Counted from the first letter of the stretch, positions 21,106-33,390 are shown. The stretch: DNA of 64,000 bases from Notamacropus eugenii (GCF_028372415.1 NC_092875.1:187455522-187519521), one strand, 5' to 3'. The notes: a model not told the origin generated them from the sequence alone. Made by a program: numbers and translations.

Positions 21106-23599
21106 AAAAACAAATGATCAACAAAACCTATTCCCATTACTAAGAAAACAACTCAGTGCAGTTCTTCTGACAGCTGGCCAGTAATTTCATTTTCATATAT
21201 GAAGTATATTGCATTAAATTAAATTTGCAAGGCTGTAGATAATCTAATACCATTTGTCAGATGAACATGTCCATGCTGGCCTTGAGTTTTTGAGAGGCTG
21301 TTTGAAAAATGCCTAGAAATTCACATTGTTAAACTACAATGAATTTTGCATTTCTTCAAACCCACTGTGAACATTTCATAACGAAAAAAAAGCATCTTGG
21401 CTGGAAAACAGTAGAATAGTCTTATGAATGTGATTTGTCTAATCGTTTCACTTCTTAACCATGGGGAACTCCTTCACAGCATGTCTCACACATGAAGGAT
21501 AGTCTCAGAAGTGAAGAATTTGGTTGTGAACAAAACAGGAATTGGACTTTGTTAATATCTGTGTGGAAGGAAGATGAGAAGGGGAGGGGTGGTGATAGAA
21601 GGATGGCCTGTTTTGCCTCTAGAGGACTGGAGACTGATATGGTTCCAGCCCTGGTGTAGGAATGCAGAAATAGATCCGAGAAGTGTCAGAGGGTCAGCCT
21701 GCTCCTCAGGAGGTGATTTCAGGAGATCTGGCCCAGGGTTTGGTTACCCTTGCAGGCTTAGAGAATCTCTGAGTCTAGGTTAGGTTTAGAGTTGGTAAGG
21801 ATGGATACTACTTTGAACGGGAAAGAGAGTTCCTAGTGAGAACTAGGCTCTGGATCTGCCATCAGAGGGTCTTTGAGGTATCAGGAGGGGAATTAAGGTT
21901 GTGAGTGAAGGAGAGCAGAAGGAAAGGATCATTTTACGGAACCCTACTCCCCTTTCTCGTCCAGCTTCCCCAAGCACCTTGAAGTGATTAAAGCCAACTT
22001 CAGAGTTAGTCTTAGGTTCAATATGATTGCTGGAACAAGGGGAAAATGCCTCAGCTCCTTCCAAAATATCCACTACCAAGTTCCCTTTCAACTGAAATTC
22101 CTTGAAAAAGAGACAAAAATCTTCATTCTAGGTGAGGTGAAAAGAGGATTAAGAATGCAAATACCTGGGGAAAAAAATGAACCCATCTGTGAAACCCAGT
22201 TTATAGGATAAAATGAGATCATGCTTGTAAAGTGCTTTGGAAGCACTATGCAAATGTTATCATCATCATCATCATTATTGTATTAATGGTGATTCCACTG
22301 ATTCCTTTTGATTTTGATTTGAGAGAATGGGAGTTAGAAAACAGGGAGATGCACAGTACCAGAAGCAGGTGAGGACTGAGCTAGGAAGGGACTCAGCAAA
22401 CTCTAGAATTTGACTGTATTGATTTTGATTTGGGCAAGGGATCAACAGAAGGGTGCCAGAGATACTGTATACCCTGAGTAACTGTCCACACAGTGTTTTA
22501 GCCTGAACTATGGCTACACCTGGCTAGAACCATGGAATTAGTTGGAGGAGGTAAATACTGGGTTAGATTCACCCTAGACAGGGGAATAGCAGGGGACTTT
22601 TTCCCCCCTTTGTAGCCCTTGTGGAGGAGCCAAGAACTTGGGGATTCCTCATCCTTCCTCTTTCCCTGTTGACCTGGATCACTCTTTCAGCCCCAGGAAC
22701 TTCTCTGGTGCCTTAACTTCCTCCTAGTCATGTGTCCTCTTGGATGAGCTGAGGTGTGACTTAATAGCTTTCGCCAAGAACCAAGCGTAGCCCTATTATA
22801 AACAGTAACTTCTATTCTTAGGAGCAGCGGGTTCCTTCATCTTGGCCTCTTTACCCAGAGCTTCTGAATCAATGCCAATTCCATTTCAACAACATAGAAC
22901 ACAAACTAAAATACACAAGAAATGATGGTCCAAATTTAAGAGGAAAAAGGAACCAACGGCCCAGGGTCTCTCCATGGAATTCTTAGTTTGTATGAATGGT
23001 GCTTAAGGTTGACCAGTATTCACAAGTCTGAATTTATTTATGTATATGTATTTATGTGCATATTACATGTATATAACATGTGTAAGTAAATAAAATATAT
23101 GCAAAAGTTTTTGTATAGGAAACATTCAATTATATACATATATGTACATTGTGTACACACACACATGCACACACACATCTATAGTATCTAGTTTATGAGA
23201 CTTGGCAACTTAGACCTTTATTCAAGGGCAGAAAACACTAAGGAGAAAGAACGAACATCTTTTCCAATGCCCTCACTCCTGACTCTCTGCTGTTTACTTC
23301 CTAGTTTACCTCCCAGTGTGTTTAAAAGACTGTCTTGCAAATGCCCCTCTGCTTGAAATAGCTGCTATGCCTCCTTTCAACAGAAGCCCCCACAATCTGA
23401 GTGTACTGGCTCATGGTTATTTATAACCATGATCTCAAAGATTATTTTGACTTTTGCTCTCTCCCTCTCTTCCCCACTCCCCCTTTGCAGATAGACCTAC
23501 ATAAAATTAGAAACGTCACAGAGGCATATGGTATCTAAAGTAAGAATAATTGTCAATCAACAAGCATTTATCTCTTGTGTATACATGTTTTTTTAATTG
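21106..23599. other. Long mostly single-copy intergenic stretch
   Basis: A MIR-like 3' piece lies at about 22190-22280 (AAAGTGCTTTGGAAGCACTA). A TA/TG-rich run lies at 23030-23170. 21180-21380 is AT-rich and evenly complex, and could be a conserved non-coding block. No gene recognised. Confidence 0.4.
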
Positions 23600-24305
23600 T
23601 CTCATTCCCCTACATTCAAGACTTGTTGACTTTTCTTCTACAACATCTCTTGCATCTGTCCCTTTTTCTCTGTTCACATGGTCACCACCCTAATTCACTT
23701 GTCACCTGGAATGATGCAACAGCTTCTTAAATGCGCCTCCAGCTTCTGCCCCTTCCCACCTATCTTCTACATAGCTGCCAAACTGATAATCCTAAAACAC
23801 AAGGGTAGCCATGTCACTCCTGTTTAAAAAACTCTCTTGGTTCCCCATTACCTTTAGGGTCCAATACAAACTCCTCTGACTTTTAAAGGCCTTTGTGACC
23901 TCTCTCCAGCCTGCTTTTCCAGGATTGATATGTGATGTGCCCCCTATTCCAGGCCCAACCAAACTGGCGCACTTGCTATTCCTAACATCCATACTGTATT
24001 GCATCGCTCTGTCTGCACGCATTGGTACAGGCCCGGTATCTGAAATGAAGTTTTCTCCTCACCTTTACCCTGAGAACCCAACTGCCCTTCCTAACTCAAC
24101 TCACACCTCACATCTTACATGAGGCCTTTCCTGATCCCTTCCTCCTCCACCATCAGTTTGTATATATGTAGTATCACTTATATGTTCCTTCTGATAAAAT
24201 GTAAACTCCTTGGGAACAGCAGCAGTTTCATTTTTTTGTCTGTATCTCAAGCACCTAGCACAGTGCCTGACCTATAGTAAGTACTTAATAAATGCTTGTT
24301 CATGG
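23600..24305 (+). mobile_element. L2 3' region, long copy
   Basis: Blocks in order: CAAGACTTGTTGACTTTTC, GCCAAACTGATAATCC, CAACTGCCCTTCC, CTTACATGAGGCCTTTCCTG, CAGTGCCTGACCTATAGTAA and AATAAATGCTTGTTCATGG. Confidence 0.85.
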
Positions 24306-24329
24306 GTTGTGAGTGTGTGTTCTCTTCCT

Positions 24330-24535
24330 CTTTACTGTGACTTTTTAGAATCCCTGGCTTCCTTCAAGACTCACCTTAAAGACTACCTTCTGCAGGAGGT
24401 CATTTCCAGCCCCTCCTTCTTTATCTTTTTCAGATCATCTTCCAATTAATCTGTATGTACCTATTTTTGTATGTATTGTCCTCTCTGTTACACAGTGCCT
24501 GGCATATAATAATTATTGATTAATTGTGCCATTAT
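24330..24535 (+). mobile_element. L2 3' end, internally deleted
   Basis: CCTGGCTTCCTTCAAGACTC, CTTCTGCAGGAGGTCATTTC and CACAGTGCCTGGCATATAAT. Confidence 0.7.
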
Positions 24536-24539
24536 CTTA

Positions 24540-24720
24540 GGGAAAAAAAACCTAGTGTAATAGAAAGAGTGTTGGATTTGGAGTTGGGAGAGTCCCGGGT
24601 TTGAATTCTGTCTGTGTGATCACAGGCCAGTCACTTAATCTATAAAATGGGGGTAATATAGTATCTACCTTCCAGAAATGTTTTGAGGATAAACAAGAGA
24701 ATATATGTCAAAGTACTACA
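24540..24720 (+). mobile_element. MIR SINE, sense
   Basis: GTAATAGAAAGAGTGTTGG, CCGGGTTTGAATTC, AATCTATAAAATGGGGGTAA and a 3' ATGTCAAAGTACT. Confidence 0.7.
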
Positions 24721-24724
24721 TTCA

Positions 24725-26035
24725 CATCTCCAGCATATGCTCCCCTCTTACCTCTGACACAGCCTCCACCCTTGAGCAGGCTCTCTTCACTTCATACCCG
24801 AACAATGGCACTCGTCCCATGGTTGGTTTTTTCCCACTCTGGTTTGTTTTACACTCAGCTGTCAAACTGATCTTCCTAAAGTACATGTTTGACCATGTTA
24901 TGCCCCTATTCAAATAAACTCCAAGGGCTCCCTATCACCTCTAGGATCAAATATAAAATCCTCTGTTAATCAAAGCCCTTTATCTCCTGAACTCCCTTTC
25001 CAGTCTTTTTATACTTTATATCCCTCCTCCCTCATATTGACCCAGTGATACTGGCCTCTTTGATGTTCCTTGAACAAGACACTTCATCTCTGATTTCCCA
25101 GCATTTTCACTCTCATGAATGGAACCCTCTCTCTCCTCATCTCTGTCTCCTTTGGCTTCCTTCAAGATCCAGATAAAATCCCATCTTCTACAGGTTTCCA
25201 TCTTCCCCGTCACCACAGTAGCTTTTTATGGTCAGGGCTCTTTTCTGTTTCTTACTCATTTTTCAGCCTATTTCATGACTTTTACAGTTGAGCTCTGCTC
25301 CTGGGGCACAGGGGGCACTATGACAAACTTCTTATGCTGGGGGCTAGGGGTTTGATTACTGGCTTTCCATGCTGGGGACTCAGGTGTTTGTGGCTTGTGC
25401 ACAGTGCTGGGGTTGTCCAGGCCTACCCTGTGCCAGGGTTCAGGCGCTCATGATTTGCCTTCTGCACTAGAGCTAGAGGTCTCACTGCAGACCTGCTGAG
25501 CCAGGACCCAGGGCCTTATTTGCTGATCTGTGCTGTGGCTAAGAGACTCCGATTAGCTTGCTCTGACACTGTCTGCACTAGGTTGTGCTCCCCTTTTATC
25601 CAAATGAGAAAGACCTTTTCTGAAGTCCTTTTAAGTTATCTTCAGCTGGAAAATTGTTTTGCTCCATCTTTTTGTGGGGGTCTGTCACTTTAGAATCCAT
25701 TTAGAGGCTTGCTTTAATGCTGTTTCTGAGGGAAACTGGGGAGAGCTCAGGCAACTTCCTGGCTCCTCTCTGCCATCTTGGCTGCACCCTCTCACTTTCT
25801 ATAGGAAGCCTTTCCAGGTCCCCCTTGATTCCAAAGCTACTCCTCTCTTGATTATTTCCAATTTATTCTGGTTTGGTTTTCTTCATAGTTTGTACATAGA
25901 TGTTTACATGTCGTCTCTTCCATTAGACTGTGAGTTCCTTGACAACATGGATTGTCTTTTGTCTTTCTTTGTATCCCTAGCACTTAGCAGAGTGCCTGGT
26001 ACATAGTAGGTGTTAATTAATATTCACTAATACTT
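24725..26035 (+). mobile_element. L2 copy split by an antisense L1 5' end
   Basis: L2 text runs to about 25194 (AAAATCCCATCTTCTACAGG). It resumes at 25791 (CTCACTTTCTATAGGAAGCC) and ends with TTAGACTGTGAGTTCCTTG and AGAGTGCCTGGTACATAGTA. The broken ends look like degraded copies of one target site. Confidence 0.8.
25195..25790 (-). mobile_element. L1/HAL1 5' end (5' UTR plus ORF1 start), antisense, 3'-truncated
   Basis: On the minus strand it starts at 25790 with a GCAGCCAAGATGGCAGAG leader and runs through a GC-rich 5' UTR to an ATG at 25259-25257. It then reads MSKKQKRALTIKSYCGDGED, like the ORF1 start of the HAL1 at the window's left end. It stops after about 20 codons. Most LINE copies lose the 5' end; here the 5' end is what remains. 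CAAGATGGC is a YY1-type motif (25772-25780). Confidence 0.75.
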
Positions 26036-26880
26036 CAAAAAAGTATAAATATACTTCTAAAATATATATTTGTAAATATATAAATGTCAGTTACTAGTGT
26101 GAAGCCTGAGTAGGGAGTTATAAAGAGATGGAAGGGGAGGCGATCTCATCATGAAATTAATAATACACAAACCTAATATATAGAAAGCTAAATAAACTTT
26201 CCAAAAATAATTCTTAATAAATTCAACAAGTACTTATGAAAATGTACCTCATGCCCAGAGTTTAGTAAGATTAGATTGAGGGGTACATAGAATATGGCTA
26301 TGTTACCTGTCCTCAGAGAACTTTCAAAGCTGTTGGGGAAACAGAATCTAGAGAGATATGACATCTAGAAAATAATGTAACAGAATATCACCAAGGACCA
26401 AAACATGTGTCATGGGTAATAAATGCTTTAGGCAAACAGGAAGGGGGGAAGTTAAAGCTTAATGGAAACATCTGAAATGGGTCTTAAGGGATGTAGAGTA
26501 ATATAGAAGATTGGTCAAGTAACAGAGGATAGGGGTCAGGGTGTTTCAGGCTGGGATTGTGAGTGAATACATAGTTAGCAACAGAATGTTATCCACTTGC
26601 TAAAAAACAAAATAGCACCAAAAAAGCAATTATAATAAGCATTTATGAGTCATTTCACAAGGGGGGGAGGGAAAAGAAAAAGAAGCTTAAGAATTAGGTT
26701 ATCTCTGACCTATTTTGTATCTTAGTTGGAGAGAAGACACGTGCATATTGGGAAATATTAGGTATTCAAAGACAAGGCAATACAAACTATGCCCACTTGT
26801 CAAGGGAAGGTAAAACAAGGACACCATGAATGGGGTGGGGAGGGTGAAGTTGATCAGAGAAAACTTCAGAAAAAAATTAA
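26036..26880. other. Intergenic sequence with a decayed antisense L2/MIR-type tail
   Basis: About 26225-26350 resembles an antisense L2 3' end (CAACAAGTACTTATG...CTCAGAGAACTT). The rest is not recognised. Confidence 0.4.
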
Positions 26881-27258
26881 TTTTGAAGATGGTAAGACAG
26901 GAGTGGGGAACCTGGGGTCTCGGGCCACATGTGGCTCTCTAGGACTTCAAGCTCAGCCCTTTGGCTGAATCCAAAATTTACAGAGCAAATCTCTTTAATA
27001 AAAGGATTTGACTCAGTCAAAAGGCTGCACCCAAGGGACTAGAAGTTCATGTGGCCTCAAGTCTGCATGTTCCCCAACCCCGTCTTGCCATCTTCAAAAT
27101 TTCTTTTTTCCCTAAATTTTTCCGGAACAAATTCTTTTATTAAGGGGATTTGTCCTGTGAAGTTTGGATTCATTCAAAGGGCGGTACTTGAAGACCTAGA
27201 GGGTCACATGTGGCCTCAGGTCCGCAGGTTCCCTATCCCTGTCTTACCATCTTCAAAA
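26881..27258. repeat. Three-armed inverted/direct repeat built on a MITE-like element
   Basis: The left arm is TTTTGAAGATGGTAAGA followed by CAGGAGTGGGGAACCTG (26881-26914). A reverse-complement arm ends at 27099 with TCTTGCCATCTTCAAAA. A second reverse-complement arm ends at 27258 with TCTTACCATCTTCAAAA, an exact match to the left arm. The last two arms are direct repeats offset by 159 bp. The element family also occurs at 16596 and 40811. Confidence 0.8.
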
Positions 27259-28625
27259 CTCACCCCTGTAAGAGACTGATGTGAATGGCTAAAGGGGGGT
27301 AAGAGACCATGCCAGTATTTTCCTCTCCAAAAAGAGAAAGAAAATTCAATATCTGATCAATTCTTTTCCTCTCAATATTTCAAAATTTAATTTTACAGAC
27401 TTTTATGAATTTGATTTATTATTTCAAAGGTTCTATGATTTCCCAAGTGTGACTGATCCCTCTTCTCTTTCAGAGAAGGTTTCAGGAGTTTCTGTGCGAC
27501 CAAAAACATTCATTTACTTTTGGCCAACTTTCCTAAGACGATCCTCCTTGAGTTGAACTGGACTGGTCTTCCCACCATGACTGGCCCAGGATGAGAAGCC
27601 TTTCCGGTTGGTAGGACTTGCCATAGCATGCCCTGAACTGAAATAGACTTTGATGAATCCAGGTCACCTACCTTCCTGCTCATATGAGATACTAGAATAA
27701 AATCTGAGTGGAGGGTGGACACTTTTATCTTTTATTAATTATAGCTGTCCCCTCCTCTTATACCTTAATCCTTTAATTTCTTTCCTCCCCTCTTCTCCCC
27801 ACTGAGGTTGGATCTAGAGTATGTAATTAAATATGACTACCTGGTATTTGTTTTCATTAATTTTTTTATTGTCCCCCTTCCCCCATTTTTTCCATCCTTT
27901 AATTTGTCTAACAGCTCTAAAGAAAGGGGAAAAAAATGTAAAAAACCAAACAAGCACAGAGAATGCTAAATGGGTTTCCCTTCCCCATCCCCCAGAGGGA
28001 AAGGAAAGTGGTTTTAAAAAAAAACAACACAACACATCTATTCTAGAGTCCAGTGTTAAGAGTATGAAAGAAAGAGAGGGAATGAGAGAGGAGGGAAATA
28101 GGAAAAAGAAAGTTGTGGGTCTTGCCAAGGTAGCAAGGAAAGGAAGTTAATCAGGAGACAATTACCTCATTAACAGGAAAGGCTTTAGTTGCCTTTGAGG
28201 CCACTTTATTATCCTTTTCAGACTGGGTTTATGCAAGAGAGAACAACACCAGTCTAATCCAAATCTTTTGGAAATGAGCTAAATTCCTTCCTTCCCCTAT
28301 TCTCAACTTCCAACAATAAAGATGGGCTTTAATATGCTGGAATCTGGTGTTGTTAGCAATGTAGAAAAGACCAAATAAGTTACTTCAGTGGCCAAGAAGT
28401 GAGTGAGCTCAGTAGATGGTGTACAGGGTTAGCCAAATGACAGAAATGGGGGCAGAACCCCCAGTTTCATTCTCCCTTTTCTGGATGTTCTTCTTTCAAA
28501 TTCCTTTTGCCCTCAGGGAGCTTACCTTCTCATCAGAGGAGACTAACACATAAGTGGCTCAGGCGTGCAGGAGAAGGAGTAACTGGGAATTTCAAGGAAG
28601 AGTTGATCAATAGCTAAGTCAAGTC
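27259..28625. other. Intergenic sequence, nothing recognised
   Basis: Overlapping frames of about 105 codons at 27814-28150 on both strands lie in A/T-rich sequence and have no family resemblance. I do not treat them as genes. Confidence 0.4.
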
Positions 28626-28631
28626 AAGAAG

Positions 28632-28735
28632 AATTTATTTGGCTCTTATGATGTGCCAGGTACTGTGTGAAATGCTCCTGATACAAATAAAGGCAAAAAC
28701 AATCTCTGCCATTAAGATGCTCATTCAAAAAACTA
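28632..28735 (-). mobile_element. L2/MIR-type 3' tail, antisense
   Basis: GAATTTATTTGGCTCTTATG and TGTGCCAGGTACTGTGTGAA, then ATACAAATAAAGGC: the reverse of an L2 3' end. Confidence 0.6.
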
Positions 28736-28739
28736 CATA

Positions 28740-29330
28740 CAAGACATACATATCCACACACATGTATACAGCATGCAAGTAACCCAGGCACACACAAGAT
28801 ATCTACACATACACGTACATATAGTTATATGTGATAAAACAATGATGTACGCATAAGCTATTTATATACATATATAACATATAAATGGCAATGTACATAC
28901 AAGATATCAAAAGATCCATACACATATATACACATAACGTGCAAATATCTACATATGCTGAAGCTATATGTATATATACGTAAAACATGAAAACAACTAT
29001 GCACACACAAACTATATACATACATGCATGCATGCAGAACATAAAACATTCATGTACCCACAATATGTACATATAAAACAATCAACCATGCACACATAAG
29101 ATAAACACATATAACACACAAACATCGAATACAAGATACATAGCACAAATGTATATAACGTGACTGTGTACATACAATAAGATAAATGGCATACATGCAT
29201 GCACATAAACACCTGTGCATACACAAAGATATGTAACATGCATGACTGTATAACACAGAGACTACACGTGATATACATGTATACATGTGTGTGTATATAT
29301 AATACACACATGTGTATGGTAAGTTGTTGG
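28740..29330. repeat. Degenerate CATA-rich minisatellite-like block
   Basis: About 590 bases of irregular ACATA, CACA and TATA words with recurring ACAAGATAT/ATAAGATAA motifs (28795, 28899, 29096, 29134, 29177). Spacing is irregular, so I see no fixed unit. Tyr/Cys/Met-rich frames over it are composition artefacts. Confidence 0.8.
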
Positions 29331-29339
29331 CATCTGAGA

Positions 29340-29830
29340 AGAAAGACACTAGCATTAATGGAGGCTGCCACAAGCCTCTTGAGGAAGGCAGGACTGGAGC
29401 TGATTTGCTACTTGAAGGAAAGTGGGGAATCCCGGAGGAGGTGAGGAGGGAGAGCATTCCAGGTACAGGGAACACCAGTAGAAATCGGAGTAGGGATACG
29501 GAGGGTCTTGTTCAGGGTACAGCCAGAAGGCAATGCCAGTGGATTGTAGAGTACATGCAGGGGATGCATACTTCTTAAGTAGAAGAAGACTGGAAAGGTG
29601 GAAGGAAGGTGCCATGTTATGAAGTGTTTTAAAAGCCAAAGAGCATTTTCTGTTTGATCCTGGAGGTAGTAGGGACCCTAGTCAGGTCTACACTTTAGGA
29701 AGATGACTTTGATTGTCGAGGGGAGGATGGATTGGGGTGGGATGAGACAAGTCAGGGAGAACAGGAAGCAGATTATTACAATAAATAGTGCAGGTGTGAG
29801 AAGATGAGGGTCGGTACTAGGATAGCTGCT
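29340..29830 (+). mobile_element. Unclassified interspersed repeat
   Basis: The segment AGAAGACTGGAAAGGTGGAA...TTTGATCCTGGAGGTAG recurs in the same order at 42245-42350 (AGAAGACTGGAAAGGTAAGA...TTTGATTCTGGAGATAAC). It resembles an old mammalian family I cannot name. No open frame of note. Confidence 0.65.
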
Positions 29831-29989
29831 GTCAGGGAAGAAAACCCACTATACATGAGATGTTTTGGTGGTAGAGATGACAGGATTTCGTAATGGAGCG
29901 TATATGAAGGCAGTCAGTTGACATTCCCTTTCTAGGAACAACGGCAATATAAAAGTCTAACCAACTCCAAATTCCTCAGGACTATTAGT

Positions 29990-30170
29990 GTGTCGGCACC
30001 TCAGATACTTACTGGCTGTGTGACCTTGGATGAGTCATTCAATCTTTTTGAGTCTCAGTTTCCCCTTCTGTAAAACAGGGATAATGACATCTGCAGTACT
30101 TACCTTATGTGTTGTTCTGGGACTCAAATGAGATGATGTATGTAAAGTGCTTTATAAACATTGAGGGGCC
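29990..30170 (+). mobile_element. MIR SINE, sense
   Basis: CTGGCTGTGTGACCTTGGAT, CTCAGTTTCCCCTTCTGTAA and ATGTAAAGTGCTTTATAAAC. Confidence 0.8.
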
Positions 30171-30529
30171 ATAGAAACTTCAGGTATTCCTGGAGGACAG
30201 GGATGATGTCATATTCAATCTTTCAATCTTTATGTGCTCAGTGCCTTGTCTGTTCTTAATGAAAGCTTGTGCAATTAAACTGAATTTTTATAGGGGTGGT
30301 GGTAATAATTGATACAATCATGAAGCACTTTAGAAAACTGGGTAGTAACAGTAATGATAATATTAAATTGGAGTTCGCAGTTCCATATTACTTAGGGCTC
30401 CTTGTCTCCCCCCCCCATTTGATTATTAACATGTAATGTGAAAACAAGAGGTAGTGTTTCAGAGTGGTTTGGAGTCAGGAAGATCTGAATTTAAGTCTTT
30501 CTGCCATTTCTGGGACTTATCTGTTCTTT
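30171..30529. other. Intergenic sequence with an L2-like 3' remnant
   Basis: 30180-30280 has CTGGAGGACAGGGATGATG and GTGCTCAGTGCCTTGTCTG. The rest is unassigned. Confidence 0.4.
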
Positions 30530-31395
30530 TAAAAAAATTTTTTTAAAAAAATTAATGTTTTCAGTTTTCAACAATAACTTCCATAAGTTTTAAATATTCT
30601 CCTCTTCCCTTCCCCTTTGTTCCTCAAGATGGCATGCAATCTTATATGGGTTCTACACATACATTCTTACTAAATGCATTTTCATATTAGTCATGTTGCA
30701 CAGAAGAATTAAAACGAATGGGAGAAACCATGAGAAAAAGCAAACCAAAACAAAACATAACAAAAGAGAAAACAGTCTGCTTCATTCTGCATTCTGACTT
30801 TATAGTTCTTTCTCTGGATGTGGATGATATTTTGCATGGAGTCCTTTGGAAATGTTTTACTTCCTTGCATTGCTGTGAAGGGCTAAGTCTATCAGAAACA
30901 ATCCTTGAACACTGTGGTTGCTACTGTGTATAACGTTCTCCTGGCTTTGTTCATTTCACTCAGCATCAGTTCATGTAAGTCCTTCCAGGCCTTTCTGAAA
31001 TGTTTCTATTCGTCATTTCTCATAGCACAATAGCATTCTGTTACATTCATACACCACAATTTGTTCAGCCATTCCCCAATTGATGGGCATTCCCTTGATT
31101 TGTAGTTCTTGGCCACCACATAAAGAGCTGCTATAAATATTTTTGTACGTGTGGGTCCTTTTTCCATCTTTATGATCTTTTTTGGGATACAGCCCTAGAA
31201 GTGGTATTGCTGAGTCAAAGGGTATGCACATTTTTGTAGCCCTTTGGGCATAGTTTCAAATTGCTCTCCAGAATGGCTGGATCAGCTCACAGCTCCACCA
31301 ACAATGAAGTAGTGTTCCAACTCTCCCACATTTTCTCCAACATGTATCATTTTCCTGTTTTATCACGTTAGCCAGTCTGATAGGTGTGACTTATC
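30530..31395 (-). mobile_element. L1 3' end, antisense
   Basis: On the + strand this is the reverse of an L1 3' UTR and ORF2 end: CACTCAGCATCAGTTCATGT, CATTCCCCAATTGATGGGCA and ATACAGCCCTAGAAGTGG. It covers the same ORF2 region as the L1 at 2553 but more of it upstream. Confidence 0.85.
31013..31231 (-). pseudogene. L1 ORF2 C-terminal fragment, antisense
   Basis: Minus-strand frame reads FDSAIPLLGLYPKKDHK and GMPINWGMAEQIVVYECNRM, homologous to the ORF2 tail at 2554-2886. It ends in a stop near 31013, earlier than the expected YYCAIR block continues, so it is broken. Confidence 0.8.
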
Positions 31396-32459
31396 TGTTC
31401 AACTTTTTTGTTTCATGAACCCATTTGGTTGCTTGGGGAAGACTACTTATTCCTTCTCAGAACAGTACTTTAAAAATCACAAAATAAGTAGGATTACAAA
31501 GGAAACTAACTTTATTGAAACAGCGATCACAATTGAAAACAATAACACACACATGTTCTAGGATTTACCTTTCTCTGAAATGAACAGGAATGTGATGGAG
31601 CCTTAGCTTCCTAATCTGTAAAATGGATGGGGAGGTGTCCTCTCAGGTCAGTTTCCAGCTTTAAATCCTATGATTCCAAATCTTTACAATTTATTTCACA
31701 ATTACAAAAAGCCTAATATATTAGGGTTATTGTGGCCAAACATTTCATCATCTACCAGACCAGCCTCCAGGAGGTGATCAACCTGCAGATTATTTCCAGC
31801 GATGACCTACGTCCAAGAAGTAGCCACGGCACAATATGGAGAAAATGTATGGTCAGAAAAGAAGGTGGGTCATACGTCCAGACTAAGGAATAACAAGTGG
31901 ACTGCTGGAACACTGCATTACTACCCACAAAATGCAGAGATCTTCTGTGAAGGATCTATGGGAATAGGAATCAGAGAAGGCGCAGAAAGGTTATCATCTG
32001 AGTAAATGGATTCAGGGTTTCCATGAGTGAGATCATAGATTAGCGCAAGTATTAGGGTTAAGAATATGCTAAAAGTCATCAAAAATCGTATGGAAACAAA
32101 TATAATTCTATCACTTCGGGTTAAATTTTTTTAAAACTTCTGAACAAAAAAAAAAACCCCTTAACATTTACAAAAATCCTAATTAATCGTCTCAGAGGTT
32201 CACAAGGTCCCTAAACTCTCCATCTTTTAAAGTCAGTATTCAAACTGGAGGACAAAAATGTGACTTTGGGAACAAGCTTGAGAACAGACACGATATCACC
32301 TCTCATTTATTACAGAAATCATTTTCCCTGGAGTTTGTTTTTCCTTCTCCGCCTTAGAGACTTTAAAGCATGGCTCAGGCAAGACTGAAGCTACCACAAA
32401 GTTAAACAATGCCGTCTCGACATCTGGTCCCTGACAAACTTGTTAGAGAAGGCTAAATG
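31396..32459. other. Promoter-distal single-copy sequence
   Basis: A short sense MIR 3' piece lies at about 31590-31680 (CTAATCTGTAAAATGGATGG). Otherwise it is free of recognised repeats. It leads into the CpG island. No gene seen. Confidence 0.45.
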
Positions 32460-33248
32460 TGGCTGGTAACCCGGGCCCGCCCGCACCCGGGAGCCGCCGA
32501 AGGTACGAGGGGCAGGCGGGGCACGCCCGGGGCTGCGGCGCGGCCAGGGCTGGGGGCTCCGTGGGCCCACGGACTGCTTGCTGGGGTGCCCAGCCCAGGA
32601 GCCAAGGGGCCAACGCACAGCCCAAATGCACGTCGGCCCTTCGCAGAAGGGACAAGCCTCTTCACTCTGCCCCCACTCCCAGAGCAGGCACCCTCCAGGC
32701 TCCGGGGGAAGCGCTACCACCTTCGATGAAATGACAGTGGGACCCCCCGGGGATACGGCGTGCACGAGCGGGGAGCCCGGATTGCAAGCGGGTGATTACA
32801 ACCGCCCCGCTGGCCGGGAGCTCGCATTCGCAGGCCGTGGGCTGTGTTGTGTGTGTGCCTGTGTGCAGCCAGGCAGGGTGCGGGGCTGTGGGGACGCCGG
32901 GGTACGTGAGAAGGCAGAGGTGACCTCAGGCTACCCTGCAGACGGATTCTGAGCAAGTTCTGCACAAATAAGCCACGCACGGTGTCCTGGAGTGACACCG
33001 GCTCGCGAGCCCAAGCAGCAGGCGCCGCCGATCAACTCGTTAGCAGCGAGGATTCCTCCTGGTGTCTGGCCCAGTTTTCCCCCCCTCCCCCTCCGGTACG
33101 GGCTCCCCATGCCCTCCACCCTCCGCAGCTCTTTCCAAGGAGAGAGGGGGGAGCCCTCCCTACCCTCCGCCCCTCCCCGGCTGCAGGCCAGGTGCGCAGG
33201 GCCGAGCAGCACGATTCCTCGAGCTCTTACAGGCGGCGCCTCGCGCCC

Positions 33249-33290
33249 CGGGGTGGGGGTAGGGCGGCGGGGCTGGGGGGGTTGGGGGGG
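33249..33290 (+). promoter_or_regulatory. G-run cluster (potential G-quadruplex)
   Basis: At least five runs of three or more G lie within about 42 bases inside CpG island 1. Confidence 0.65.
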
Positions 33291-33380
33291 AAGCCATCGC
33301 GTGAGAGAGGAGGAAATGGGAGGGGGGAGGCCGGAGTGGAGATTGGGGAGTTCCTCGCTCGCGGACCACACGCTCTTCGG

Positions 33381-33390
33381 GCCAATCGGG
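33381..33390 (+). promoter_or_regulatory. NF-Y CCAAT box
   Basis: GCCAATCGGG matches the NF-Y consensus core RRCCAATSRG closely. Confidence 0.6.

Noticed and set aside
7435..25794. Apparent strand bias of L2 copies upstream of JARID2 (all sense at first reading)
   Set aside because: Antisense L2/MIR-type tails also occur (about 26225, 28632, 40700, 44488), so the bias does not hold for the window.
28803..29475. Cys/Tyr/Met-rich minus-strand frames
   Set aside because: Product of CATA-rich simple sequence running into a repeat.
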